This document shows positions 1 through 6,038 of a stretch of DNA of 39,665 nt, piece after piece. The stretch is from assembly GCA_020352495.1 (NCBI GenBank), contig CP070677.1, forward strand, positions 1,862,959-1,902,623, read 5' to 3'. This DNA comes from Candidatus Latescibacterota bacterium (GTDB taxonomy: Bacteria; Krumholzibacteriota; Krumholzibacteriia; WVZY01). The stretch's first letter is position 1. Every line of letters starts with the position of its first letter. Made by a program: the position numbers and the translations under genes. The notes under the pieces are model-generated. The model saw nothing but the letters and a program-made list of their open reading frames with translations, made no database searches and was not told the DNA's origin.

Positions 1-525
1 GACACGGATCGGAAGCACACGCTGGTGTCGAATGTGCGCAACGGGGTCAGCCGCCACCGAGATGATCGAGGGCGCCCGATCATAGATCTGTGGGTCGATT
101 CGATATTCTTGCGAGGCAAACGGTTCGCCGTCGTCGTCGTTCAGCACCAAAGGAAAGGGTACCGGTTCGAGACGACGTTTCCCCAGCGACTGTGAGCGTT
201 GTACGGTGTGACGGACCGAATACCCGCCGGCCGGTGGGAGTGCTACGAGGAACGTCCGCCCAGGCACCCTCGCTTCGCCGGGCTGTGAAAAACTGCCAAA
301 ACCCGGAATGACAAGCGCCTCGGTCCCTTCCAGACCCGACGAGCTCTTGATCGTATAACGACTCAGGTCGATTTCGAAAACGACTCTCGAATCATCGGCT
401 TCGAGCAGCTTCGATCCGCCCGGAACCGAACTCGCCACCACAGATTGGAACATCATCCCAATCAAGACCGCTAACATCAAAAAGGAGCCACGAGAGGGAC
501 AGGCGAGTCGTATGGCGGGTTTCAT
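1..525 (-). CDS. N-terminal part of a gingipain-like (peptidase C25 family) secreted protein, truncated by the window edge
   Basis: The 175 codons from ATG at 525 down to base 1 contain no stop, so the gene continues outside the window. A strong AGGAGG lies 9 bases before the ATG. Residues 1-36 form a signal peptide: a basic start (MKPAIRLAC) and then a hydrophobic stretch (LMLAVLIGMMFQSVVAS). The mature part contains the pattern FSQPGEARVPGRTFLVALPP and ends near VLPIRV. Together these resemble the propeptide of gingipain-type C25 cysteine proteases and related FCB surface proteins, where a PGEP-lP-rt--valP block is typical. The catalytic domain is not visible, so the protease call rests on the propeptide alone. 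In known members this region is an export and folding prodomain. The secreted-protein array downstream in coordinates runs in the same direction and leads towards this gene. Alternative: a non-proteolytic surface protein with the same propeptide. Confidence 0.72.
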   Translation of the reverse strand, partial: MKPAIRLACPSRGSFLMLAVLIGMMFQSVVASSVPGGSKLLEADDSRVVFEIDLSRYTIKSSSGLEGTEALVIPGFGSFSQPGEARVPGRTFLVALPPAGGYSVRHTVQRSQSLGKRRLEPVPFPLVLNDDDGEPFASQEYRIDPQIYDRAPSIISVAADPVAHIRHQRVLPIRV

Positions 526-641
526 CGAGCGAGACCTCCTCAGTACTGTGTCGTCATCGTCACACACAAACGGGGGTATCCGGAATACGATTCGTTTAGA
601 GTCTGGTGCAGGGGGCGATTATCAGGCTGGCTAACTAAATA

Positions 642-671
642 AAAATAATAATTTTATGCCGCCGAGGTCAA
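642..671 (-). promoter_or_regulatory. Possible promoter of the C25-like gene
   Basis: TTGACC (671-666) is followed after 18 bases by TATTTT (647-642), inside a markedly AT-rich stretch (631-657) that contrasts with the GC-rich genes around it. The leader to the ATG at 525 would be about 110 bases. The match is only moderate. Confidence 0.35.
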
Positions 672-752
672 GACGGAACCCCCGGCTGATGGTAGAATTA
701 TACACGATCCGGGGTTGGCCGTCAACGCATCGGCAGGGTCGTTTCATGCAAA

Positions 753-794
753 GAAAAAACCTAGCCCTTATCTCGTTGGTAGATAAGGGCTAGG
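753..794 (-). terminator. Intrinsic terminator of the secreted-protein gene at 837-1421
   Basis: A perfect 14-bp stem (760-773 with 781-794) closes a 7-base loop. On the minus strand it is followed directly by six T (759-754). It lies 43 bases past the stop codon of the gene at 837-1421 and separates that gene from the C25-like gene downstream. Confidence 0.93.
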
Positions 795-836
795 TCCGTA
801 AATCTCGGATCGCCCGCTCAACTCGGAGCGCGTCTA

Positions 837-1421
837 TTAGTCAGAAGAGTACATCGCCTTGATCTTACCCCAACTGGAAGGCTCAGCCGGCACGATCGCC
901 GAGCACGGACACGAGCCATCTGGGTTAATGACGCCGGACTGGCCCGCGGCAAACAACAGATCCAGGTTACAGTCGACGACTTCGATTTCACCGGATGGAG
1001 CGGCCGGGTCCGGCCCGACCTCGTACACGCAGCACGGCGGTGTCGTACCCGATGCAAAGACCTGGACGGTCAAGACGTGAATTGGCGTGGTCAGATTCAA
1101 CCCGTAGCCAATCGAAACACCGGTTTGCGAGTTCCCGATCGTCACTCCAAACACCGCACCGTCAGCTAGATAACTAGCAGTTGTACACCCCGGAAGCTCC
1201 GCTTTGAACTGACACGCCGTCGCACACGTACCAGGATTGCTCGGATCATCGACGTGAACCAGGTAGATATTCAAGAGACCCGCCGTGTCATCGGTGACGG
1301 CGCAATCGTCTACGGTGGTCGGGTTCTGGACCCCGAAGACCCCGATGCGGCCCGGTAGCTGCGCAAACGCCACGCTTGCCGCAAGCACCAGGACAAGCGT
1401 CATTATCAGTACGGTTCTCAT
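837..1421 (-). CDS. Secreted beta-sandwich protein with C-terminal W-G-K-I-K motif (paralogue 1, subfamily A)
   Basis: 194 residues. ATG at 1421 follows GGGAGG at 5 bases. Residues 1-20 are a signal peptide (MRTVLIMTLVLVLAASVAFA), with cleavage likely before QLPG. The mature protein is rich in cysteine and glycine. It shares VTIGNSQTGVSIGYG, a CC-x-Y pair and PSGEIEVVDC with the protein at 3313-3861, so the two are close paralogues. The last residues, PAEPSSWGKIKAMYSSD, carry the C-terminal motif found in every paralogue of this array. There are no catalytic motifs. The fold is probably an extracellular or periplasmic beta-sandwich stabilised by disulfides. The function is unknown and I do not recognise a named family. 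The gene has its own terminator downstream (753-794). Confidence 0.85.
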   Translation of the reverse strand: MRTVLIMTLVLVLAASVAFAQLPGRIGVFGVQNPTTVDDCAVTDDTAGLLNIYLVHVDDPSNPGTCATACQFKAELPGCTTASYLADGAVFGVTIGNSQTGVSIGYGLNLTTPIHVLTVQVFASGTTPPCCVYEVGPDPAAPSGEIEVVDCNLDLLFAAGQSGVINPDGSCPCSAIVPAEPSSWGKIKAMYSSD

Positions 1422-1910
1422 ATCGCCTCCCTTGTGTTTTTGAGTAGAACCTCATGCTGCCGGAGCGGTCGCCGCGTCCGGCCAATCCGTTGCCATTAAA
1501 CCAACGCGACCGAGGACCTGCCTCAAACCACGCGCAACTCGCCGTTGCTATTCTAATATAGCTGCATCACCCCTTTCCGCGTGAGTTTTCTACGTTCCCG
1601 GAAACCCTGTCAAGCTCTTTTGTTACTTAATTTATTCAATTCTCTTCAAGTCCGATATGACAAAAAAACTGTCACAGACGCTTGTATCCGCAAAACATGT
1701 GCCGGTTGCATTTGCCTATTCGGGGGGCGCGTGGTGCCAGCCGTCCTGCAAAGAGCTTAACAGCTTGCCAAGAAATTGTTTATCTTTCCCCGTCGGATCT
1801 GCGGCCAAAAAACCACCCGAAGCCTCACAGGACCTCTCCTGGCCAAATGGGGTTCGGCCGGACACGCTCGCGGCGCGCCCGGCCAAACGCAAGCCGAATT
1901 CGTTTCGGCA
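1422..1910. other. 489-bp intergenic stretch between secreted paralogues
   Basis: No convincing gene. The part next to paralogue 1 (1540-1660) is AT-rich and must hold its promoter. TTGACA is present on the minus strand at 1615-1610, but no good -10 lies at 16-18 bases. An imperfect inverted repeat of TGACA and TGTCA flanks an A-run near 1655-1675. The part next to the stop of the gene at 1911 is GC-rich and has two weak hairpins (1828-1841 and 1856-1884) upstream, on the minus strand, of a T6 run (1812-1807). These may form a poor terminator. Confidence 0.5.
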
Positions 1911-2462
1911 CTAGTCGGTAAACATCGCCTTAATTCGGCTCCAGGTGGTCTCGTCCGTTGCCACGGTCGAACACACAAGTGCCGTCATGCCCGTCGCATC
2001 TATGAAATCGTAATCCGGGAAGTTGGTAGCACGCACCTTCCCCGTCATGGGATGCGGCCGGACCTGGACCGGGTCGTTTTCGACGGTGCACCCGTTGCAG
2101 TTCCACTGGAATTGGATTCTCGCCACGAGGAATCCGTTGACTCCATCCTGCGGAATCGCCCAGGCCTCCGAGATTCCGGTCGGGGTGGAACCCACCGTGA
2201 CCGGAGGGGTATCCAGGTCGGCGAGCCAGATCATACTCGCGGGATACACGATGGAATACTCCACACCCGAGATGAACTGGGCGAAATCCATGGCCACGAC
2301 ATACGCGATGTCCGTACCCCCTCCGACCGGGCAATCCTTGCTTCCCTGGGTGCAGTCCTCGTCGAAGTAGACGCGCACCGTTGGTGACGGCTGAGCATCC
2401 GCCGAGGCGGGAAGCAGCATCACGATCGCGAGGATCGCCGCAATTGCTAGCACTGCTCTCAT
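1911..2462 (-). CDS. Secreted beta-sandwich protein with C-terminal W-S-R-I-K motif (paralogue 2, subfamily B)
   Basis: 183 residues from ATG at 2462. I chose this start because AAGGGGGTGAC lies just before it and the signal peptide MRAVLAIAAILAIVMLLPASADA begins there; an in-frame start 18 codons further upstream would put a charged tail in front. The mature protein begins QPSPTVRVYFDEDC. It shares with the protein at 4096-4662 the order VYFD, GVE[YF]-[SA]-[IV]-[VA]-YP, PVT[VI]G-T--G[IL]S-AWA-PQ, WNC-GCT, HP--G, FP-Y and G[ML]T-L[VI]C. The C-terminus DETTWSRIKAMFTD carries the array motif. The GVE...YP strand followed by repeated hydrophobic strands is reminiscent of a cohesin-like beta-sandwich, but this is inference. 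Likely exported; function unknown. Confidence 0.85.
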   Translation of the reverse strand: MRAVLAIAAILAIVMLLPASADAQPSPTVRVYFDEDCTQGSKDCPVGGGTDIAYVVAMDFAQFISGVEYSIVYPASMIWLADLDTPPVTVGSTPTGISEAWAIPQDGVNGFLVARIQFQWNCNGCTVENDPVQVRPHPMTGKVRATNFPDYDFIDATGMTALVCSTVATDETTWSRIKAMFTD

Positions 2463-2726
2463 TCTGTCACCCCCTTCTTGCCGGGACTGAATCAGGTCAG
2501 ACGGGGGTGCTTGCAAGACCGAGACCGGATGTCGATCCGAACCGAGGAAAGACTCTCAGACGGGGTGCGTCGAGCGGGACAATGCCCGTGCAAACACGAG
2601 CATTTAGAAATTTCTGATATAACACGGTAAAACTATTTTCAATCAGTCGTTAGTAATTCCAGTGTCATATCTCTGATGCCGTGAGCGACGTGGAATCTCG
2701 ACGGGCGGGTCTCTGGCGGACACACC

Positions 2727-3062
2727 TTACCGCAAAAGAACTAGACGCTTGGCAAAATGCACGCGAGAGCAAAAAAAGCCGCTGGGCGAAACGGACTCCC
2801 CAGATATTGGGTTAGATTTGACCGCTTCACCCAGCGCGGCGGGTTTATCGAATCGACCAGTTAATTCCCTAAAGAGCGCTTTTACTTTACCCCAGGTAGT
2901 TTCCTCCGCCGGAATCGTCGCGCGGATGAGCAACGTCATGCCATAGGCGTCGTGGCGCTCGAAGTTCTTTCCCGAAATCCGTCCTGCACGGACTCGCCAA
3001 GAAGATCCGTGTGCCCCGACACGACAACTGCGTTGTCGAACGACTATGTAAACAAGTTCCAA
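2727..3062 (-). pseudogene. Decayed secreted paralogue: C-terminal remnant without signal peptide or stop at the usual place
   Basis: The minus frame ending at 2727 encodes RATIPAEETTWGKVKALF, nearly identical to the C-terminus of the protein at 4096-4662 (ICATIPAEETTWGKVKALYE). This segment is preceded by YGMTLLI, matching VGLTSLI there. Instead of stopping after ALF the frame continues for 48 codons through the terminator hairpin, as expected if one base was lost just before a TAG. Upstream only about 60 unrelated-looking residues are open and no signal peptide exists. An adjacent frame shows VVVSGHTDLLGESV, which may be the frame-shifted sequence before it. A good promoter (3124-3096) and terminator (2840-2771) still flank it. 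The unit therefore looks like an internally deleted, frameshifted copy, though transcription may persist. It is unlikely to make a working exported protein. Confidence 0.78.
2771..2840 (-). terminator. Intrinsic terminator of the decayed paralogue
   Basis: On the minus strand CGCTGGGTGAA (2836-2826) pairs with TTCGCCCAGCG (2790-2780; one G-U pair), and GGC then T7 follows (2777-2771). The hairpin lies inside the run-on reading frame of the pseudogene, which supports loss of the original stop. Confidence 0.85.
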
Positions 3063-3095
3063 AACACTGCCGTACCTTAGATGAGTTACGCCGAG

Positions 3096-3124
3096 ATGTT
3101 ACCATACGGACGCCACAAAGTCAA
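3096..3124 (-). promoter_or_regulatory. Promoter of the decayed paralogue
   Basis: TTGACT (3124-3119), a 17-base spacer and TAACAT (3101-3096), with a TGG just before the -10 (extended -10 type). A start near 3089 would leave only about 27 bases before the remaining open frame. The missing N-terminal coding part must therefore have been deleted from between promoter and remnant. Confidence 0.7.
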
Positions 3125-3243
3125 CTCGGTAGTTCCGCCTAATTGCGCTACACCGGCATCGCTATCGGTCGCGATCCGCCGCAACCGCACCGGCAATGTA
3201 CCCATGTTTAGTCAGCGGCACACAATCGGTCTTCGACAAAGAG

Positions 3244-3280
3244 AAAACGCCTGGCTGTTGACAAAACAGCCAGGCGTTTT
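3244..3280 (-). terminator. Intrinsic terminator of the secreted-protein gene at 3313-3861, symmetrical
   Basis: A perfect 16-bp stem (3244-3259 with 3265-3280) has a 5-base loop. The outer A4/T4 give a T-run on both strands, so it could act in both directions. It lies 33 bases past the stop at 3313. Confidence 0.92.
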
Positions 3281-3312
3281 TCGGTCCTTAACAGGTGTCA
3301 AAAATCGCTGGT

Positions 3313-3861
3313 CTAGTCAGTGTACAGCGATTTCACCTTACCCCAAGTGGAGTCCTCCGCCGGAACGTTGCAATCGCAGTTCGCGTTGGAGTTAATGATA
3401 CCGGTTCCACCGGTAGCATAGAGCAGAGCGTTGGAGCAGTCCACGACCTCGATTTCGCCCGATGGGGCGTTCGGGTCCGGAACCACCGTATAGTAACAGC
3501 ACGGACCGGTCAGACCCTGACAGAACAAGCTGATATCCAGCACGTTCGTCGGGGCGCCGACGCAGCCACCGTAACCAATCGACACGCCGGTCTGCGAGTT
3601 TCCGATTGTGACCGGGAATTTCTGCCCATCAGAGAGATACGTCCCCGCAAAGCAGGACGGAAGCGGTGCCGCGAACTGGCACGCCGTGGCTCCCCCGTGG
3701 AGCACGTGGACAAAGTGATATGTGCACAGACCCGGAACCACATCCAGAAGGTTGCAGTCTGTGCCCGCCACGTCTGCAAAGACACCAACGCTGCCCGCCT
3801 GGGCGAATGCCATCGTGGCGCTCAGCATTAGAGCCAACGTGAGTAACAGTGCCTTTTTCAT
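3313..3861 (-). CDS. Secreted beta-sandwich protein with C-terminal W-G-K-V-K motif (paralogue 3, subfamily A)
   Basis: 182 residues. ATG at 3861 lies 5 bases after AAAGGAG; a GTG two codons earlier overlaps that Shine-Dalgarno and is unlikely to be used. The signal peptide is MKKALLLTLALMLSATMAFA, followed by QAGSVGVFAD. It shares PVTIGNSQTGVSIGYG, PCCYYTVVPDP and APSGEIEVVDCSN with the protein at 837-1421. About ten cysteines in the mature chain suggest disulfides and an extracytoplasmic site. It ends VPAEDSTWGKVKSLYTD, the array motif. It has its own leader and terminator, so it is probably a single-gene transcript. A TTGACA at 3939-3934 upstream has only a weak -10. Function unknown. Confidence 0.85.
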   Translation of the reverse strand: MKKALLLTLALMLSATMAFAQAGSVGVFADVAGTDCNLLDVVPGLCTYHFVHVLHGGATACQFAAPLPSCFAGTYLSDGQKFPVTIGNSQTGVSIGYGGCVGAPTNVLDISLFCQGLTGPCCYYTVVPDPNAPSGEIEVVDCSNALLYATGGTGIINSNANCDCNVPAEDSTWGKVKSLYTD

Positions 3862-4027
3862 TCTCACTCCTTTGCGCGAAGATTAACGAACACGACCTTC
3901 GACAAAGATTCACAAATGCAGCTCAGTAAGAGCGGTGTCAACCGTTGGTTGCCGGTCGCGATCCGCTCATCTCGGAAAGGCAATACTCGGAACGAAGTTC
4001 CTTGCTCACCCCCTAACGCAGCGTTTG

Positions 4028-4081
4028 CTGGATGAACCGCCTCTGGGCTGATGGATGAACCCTACTAGGGGTTCATCCAGC
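4028..4081. repeat. Three copies of GGATGAACC / GGTTCATCC forming alternative hairpins after the gene at 4096
   Basis: GCTGGATGAACC (4028-4039) and GGATGAACCC (4053-4062) can each pair with the same right arm, GGTTCATCCAGC (4070-4081) or GGGTTCATCC (4069-4078). It begins 15 bases past the stop at 4096. There is no T-run on the minus strand, so it is not a standard intrinsic terminator. It may protect the 3' end or fold into two competing stems. Confidence 0.6.
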
Positions 4082-4095
4082 CGCACGCTTCCTTC

Positions 4096-4662
4096 TTACT
4101 CGTACAAGGCTTTGACCTTACCCCAGGTCGTCTCCTCCGCCGGGATCGTCGCGCAAATGAGCGACGTCAGTCCGACAGCGGGATGATTGACGTACCCAGG
4201 AAAGTCCACCCACTCGATCACACCGGAAACGGGGTGTACGACAACGGGCATCGGAATGTCCGTCGATGTACAACCATCGCAGTTCCAGAAGAAATCCACA
4301 CCACAGATGTAGACGGCTGAGAACCCGTTTTGGGGATTAGCCCATGCCATCGACAGACCTGACGCGGTATTTCCGATCGTCACCGGCTGGGTATCGAAAT
4401 CAGCAACGTGAACGATCTCGGGCGGGTACGCCACGGCAAACTCCACGCCCACCACAAACATGTTCGCGTTGGAGAGCGCTATGTAAAGCTTGCCAGGAAA
4501 ACCCGGTCCCACACCTGGACATGACTGCCCCGGAGGTGGAATCAAAGCCTCGGTCGTATACGTCTGGTCAAAGTAGACCGCAATGTACGGAGTCGTCTGC
4601 GCACTAACGGTAACTGCACTCAGCACCATAAGTACGAAGACAATCAGTGTTGCAGTTCTCAT
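4096..4662 (-). CDS. Secreted beta-sandwich protein with C-terminal W-G-K-V-K motif (paralogue 4, subfamily B)
   Basis: 188 residues from ATG at 4662, 6 bases after GAGGAG; an in-frame TTG two codons earlier is less likely. The signal peptide is MRTATLIVFVLMVLSAVTVSA, then QTTPYIAVYFDQ. Conserved with the protein at 1911-2462: VVGVEFAVAYP, PVTIGNTASGLSMAWANPQ, FFWNCDGC, VVHPVSGVIEWVDFPGY and VGLTSLICATIP. The end is EETTWGKVKALYE. The shared VTIGN--x-G-S core also links this subfamily to subfamily A, so all four intact proteins are probably homologous. The gene starts 89 bases after the EF-hand protein gene at 4752-5390 with no terminator between them, so the two may be co-transcribed. This would put an EF-hand/dockerin-like and a cohesin-like protein in one operon (inference). 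Confidence 0.85.
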   Translation of the reverse strand: MRTATLIVFVLMVLSAVTVSAQTTPYIAVYFDQTYTTEALIPPPGQSCPGVGPGFPGKLYIALSNANMFVVGVEFAVAYPPEIVHVADFDTQPVTIGNTASGLSMAWANPQNGFSAVYICGVDFFWNCDGCTSTDIPMPVVVHPVSGVIEWVDFPGYVNHPAVGLTSLICATIPAEETTWGKVKALYE

Positions 4663-4751
4663 CTTCAACTCCTCTTGTCTGCTGTAGTACCTAGAGACGC
4701 AAACCCATTTAGGAGTCCGATGCTAACCCAAGGCTTCGCACTGAGATTCGA

Positions 4752-5390
4752 CTATTGACACTCGTGTCCCGGAGGACCGAAGTGGAACGCGAATCTCGCA
4801 AGGTCCTGAAGGTTGACGAGCCCGCTGCAGTCGAAGTCACAGCACGTGTCATACGGCTGCGGCGGATAACACGTCGCAAAAATCGACAAGTCAACCAGTG
4901 TGACCGCCAGGTCACCGTCAAGATCCGGGGTGCGAACGTGAATGTCCCAACAGTACGCAGGACAACCCGGTCCCGGAGCCGGCCCCAAGACAAAGCCCTG
5001 AACGACCATCGAGAGCCCATCGGCGCAACCGCCAGCGGCCAGCGTGGCGTCGCCCATGGTCGTGGCACCCGAGTCGTTCGTCGCAGAATCCGCCGCTGTT
5101 GACGCAGAACCTGCGCAAAGCGCCAGATTGTTGACAGGATCGCAATCGATTAGCCAGAAATCGCTACCAGGGATATCGGGAATCGGCTGGCCTATGAGGT
5201 CATTGATGACCATTGACCACGAAAACCCAGCCTGATTGAACGTCTCCGTGTCACCCTGCGGACAGGCGAAATAGCACTCGGGCTCTACGCCATTGTACAC
5301 AACAGGCGAGTTACACGGATCGATGATCCCCGCACTGGCGATTCCGGCTACCAAAAGTAGTGAGGCTGCAAAGAGTACAACCTTAGACAT
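4752..5390 (-). CDS. Secreted protein with C-terminal EF-hand / dockerin-like pair
   Basis: 212 residues. GGAGGTG lies 6 bases before ATG 5390. The signal peptide is MSKVVLFAASLLLVAGIASA. The N-terminal two thirds hold many cysteines (CNSPVVYNGVEPECYFACPQGD and others) in a probable beta-rich domain. Near residues 157-173 is DLDGDLAVTLVDLSIFA, and near 192-208 is DFDCSGLVNLQDLARFAF. Both fit the Ca-binding loop plus helix of dockerin or EF-hand repeats (D-x-D-G-D-x-x-V-x-x-x-D-L). The second loop has C at the usual D/N place. In known systems dockerins bind cohesin domains and anchor secreted proteins to a scaffold. This protein lacks the array C-terminal motif and ends GPPGHECQ. A good promoter lies upstream (5551-5522). 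No enzyme domain is recognised. Confidence 0.82.
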   Translation of the reverse strand: MSKVVLFAASLLLVAGIASAGIIDPCNSPVVYNGVEPECYFACPQGDTETFNQAGFSWSMVINDLIGQPIPDIPGSDFWLIDCDPVNNLALCAGSASTAADSATNDSGATTMGDATLAAGGCADGLSMVVQGFVLGPAPGPGCPAYCWDIHVRTPDLDGDLAVTLVDLSIFATCYPPQPYDTCCDFDCSGLVNLQDLARFAFHFGPPGHECQ

Positions 5391-5431
5391 TCGTACACCT
5401 CCAAAAAGTTTGGAATGAATGCACTCTTGGC

Positions 5432-5453
5432 ATCGGGTGATACTTCACCCGAT
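5432..5453 (-). promoter_or_regulatory. Perfect leader hairpin upstream of the EF-hand secreted protein
   Basis: ATCGGGTGA (5432-5440) and TCACCCGAT (5445-5453) form a 9-bp stem with a 4-base loop in the 5' leader, 42 bases before the start codon at 5390. There is no T-run on the minus strand, so it is more likely an mRNA-stability or regulatory structure than a terminator. Confidence 0.5.
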
Positions 5454-5521
5454 AAGAAAAGAAGCCAGGGGAAGAACACCTCCTTCCACCAGTGGCATTA
5501 CAGCCTTACTCGACAGCTAAG

Positions 5522-5551
5522 ATTTTATCATAGATCGGCGCCCCTTGTCAA
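5522..5551 (-). promoter_or_regulatory. Promoter of the EF-hand protein gene (and perhaps the gene at 4096)
   Basis: TTGACA (5551-5546), an 18-base spacer and TAAAAT (5527-5522), with TG one base before the -10 (extended -10). A start near 5515 gives a leader of about 125 bases that carries the hairpin at 5432-5453. Confidence 0.7.
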
Positions 5552-5771
5552 CTCTCAAATCTCACTGCAAAAGCTTCATTTTACGAGTCTTACGCCGAGA
5601 ACCCAAACCGACGAAATGCCCCGGGGCAAAACCCGGTAAATGACGTAAGTAGAAGCCCGACGGTGAGTTCCAGAGATTCGGAGGCGGGGTCCCGGACGGA
5701 ACGGGAACATCGCCGGCGAGCGTTTGCGAGGCGGGGTCCGTCAGAACGGTTTTCCGTGGTTGAATGGGAAA
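5552..5771. other. Intergenic stretch between the secretome array and tRNA-Val
   Basis: No gene seen. On the minus strand it follows the tRNA 3' end. It holds a direct repeat of GACCCCGCCTC in the 5690-5745 part and a small CCGGG/CCCGG hairpin near 5620-5637 without a clean T-run. Confidence 0.5.
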
Positions 5772-5847
5772 TGGTGGGCGAAACAGGACTTGAACCTGTG
5801 ACCTCCTGCTTGTAAGGCAGGCGCTCTCCCAACTGAGCTATTCGCCC
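5772..5847 (-). tRNA. tRNA-Val (anticodon UAC), CCA encoded
   Basis: On the minus strand the 5' end GGGCGAA (5847-5841) pairs with TTCGCCC, followed by A and an encoded CCA (5774-5772). The D arm (AGCTCAGTTGGGAGAGC), the anticodon stem CCTGC/GCAGG around loop CTTACAA, and the T arm with GGTTCAAGTCC are all intact. The anticodon TAC reads GUA and, by wobble, other valine codons. It lies 18 bases past the stop of the small membrane gene, at the end of the larE operon, and may be processed from that transcript. Confidence 0.97.
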
Positions 5848-5865
5848 TGCCAGACCGAGGGCAAT

Positions 5866-6027
5866 CTAGAGAAAAGACAACGGTATCAGAATGCAGTATC
5901 CCAGGACAAGCAGGATCGGCGATATCGAGATCTCGCTAAAAGCGAGGAGCACGTAGCCCAGTACGATCGCGGCCATACCCGCCAGAAAGATCTTCCACTT
6001 GAATCTGAATGACTTTTTTTTCTCCAT
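5866..6027 (-). CDS. Small two-helix membrane protein, 53 residues
   Basis: ATG 6027 to TAG 5866. It starts with a lysine-rich head (MEKKKSFRFKWK) and a hydrophobic helix at about 13-30 (IFLAGMAAIVLGYVLLAF). A short SEISIS turn and a second helix at about 36-53 (SPILLVLGYCILIPLSFL) follow. By the positive-inside rule both ends are probably cytoplasmic or peripheral, giving an inner-membrane hairpin. The Shine-Dalgarno AGGA overlaps the TAG stop of larE (6041-6039) and only 11 bases separate the two frames, so translation is probably coupled. The layout recalls small DUF3098-type proteins of Bacteroidetes (helix, short turn, apolar helix with P-[IL]-[LV]-x-L-G), but the assignment is uncertain. 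Function unknown. Confidence 0.75.
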   Translation of the reverse strand: MEKKKSFRFKWKIFLAGMAAIVLGYVLLAFSEISISPILLVLGYCILIPLSFL

Positions 6028-6038
6028 GTCATCACATC

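Noticed and set aside
1776-2387. Long open frames on the plus strand opposite the secreted gene at 1911-2462
   Set aside because: No Shine-Dalgarno, arginine/histidine-rich shadow composition, and the minus frame has a signal peptide and paralogues.
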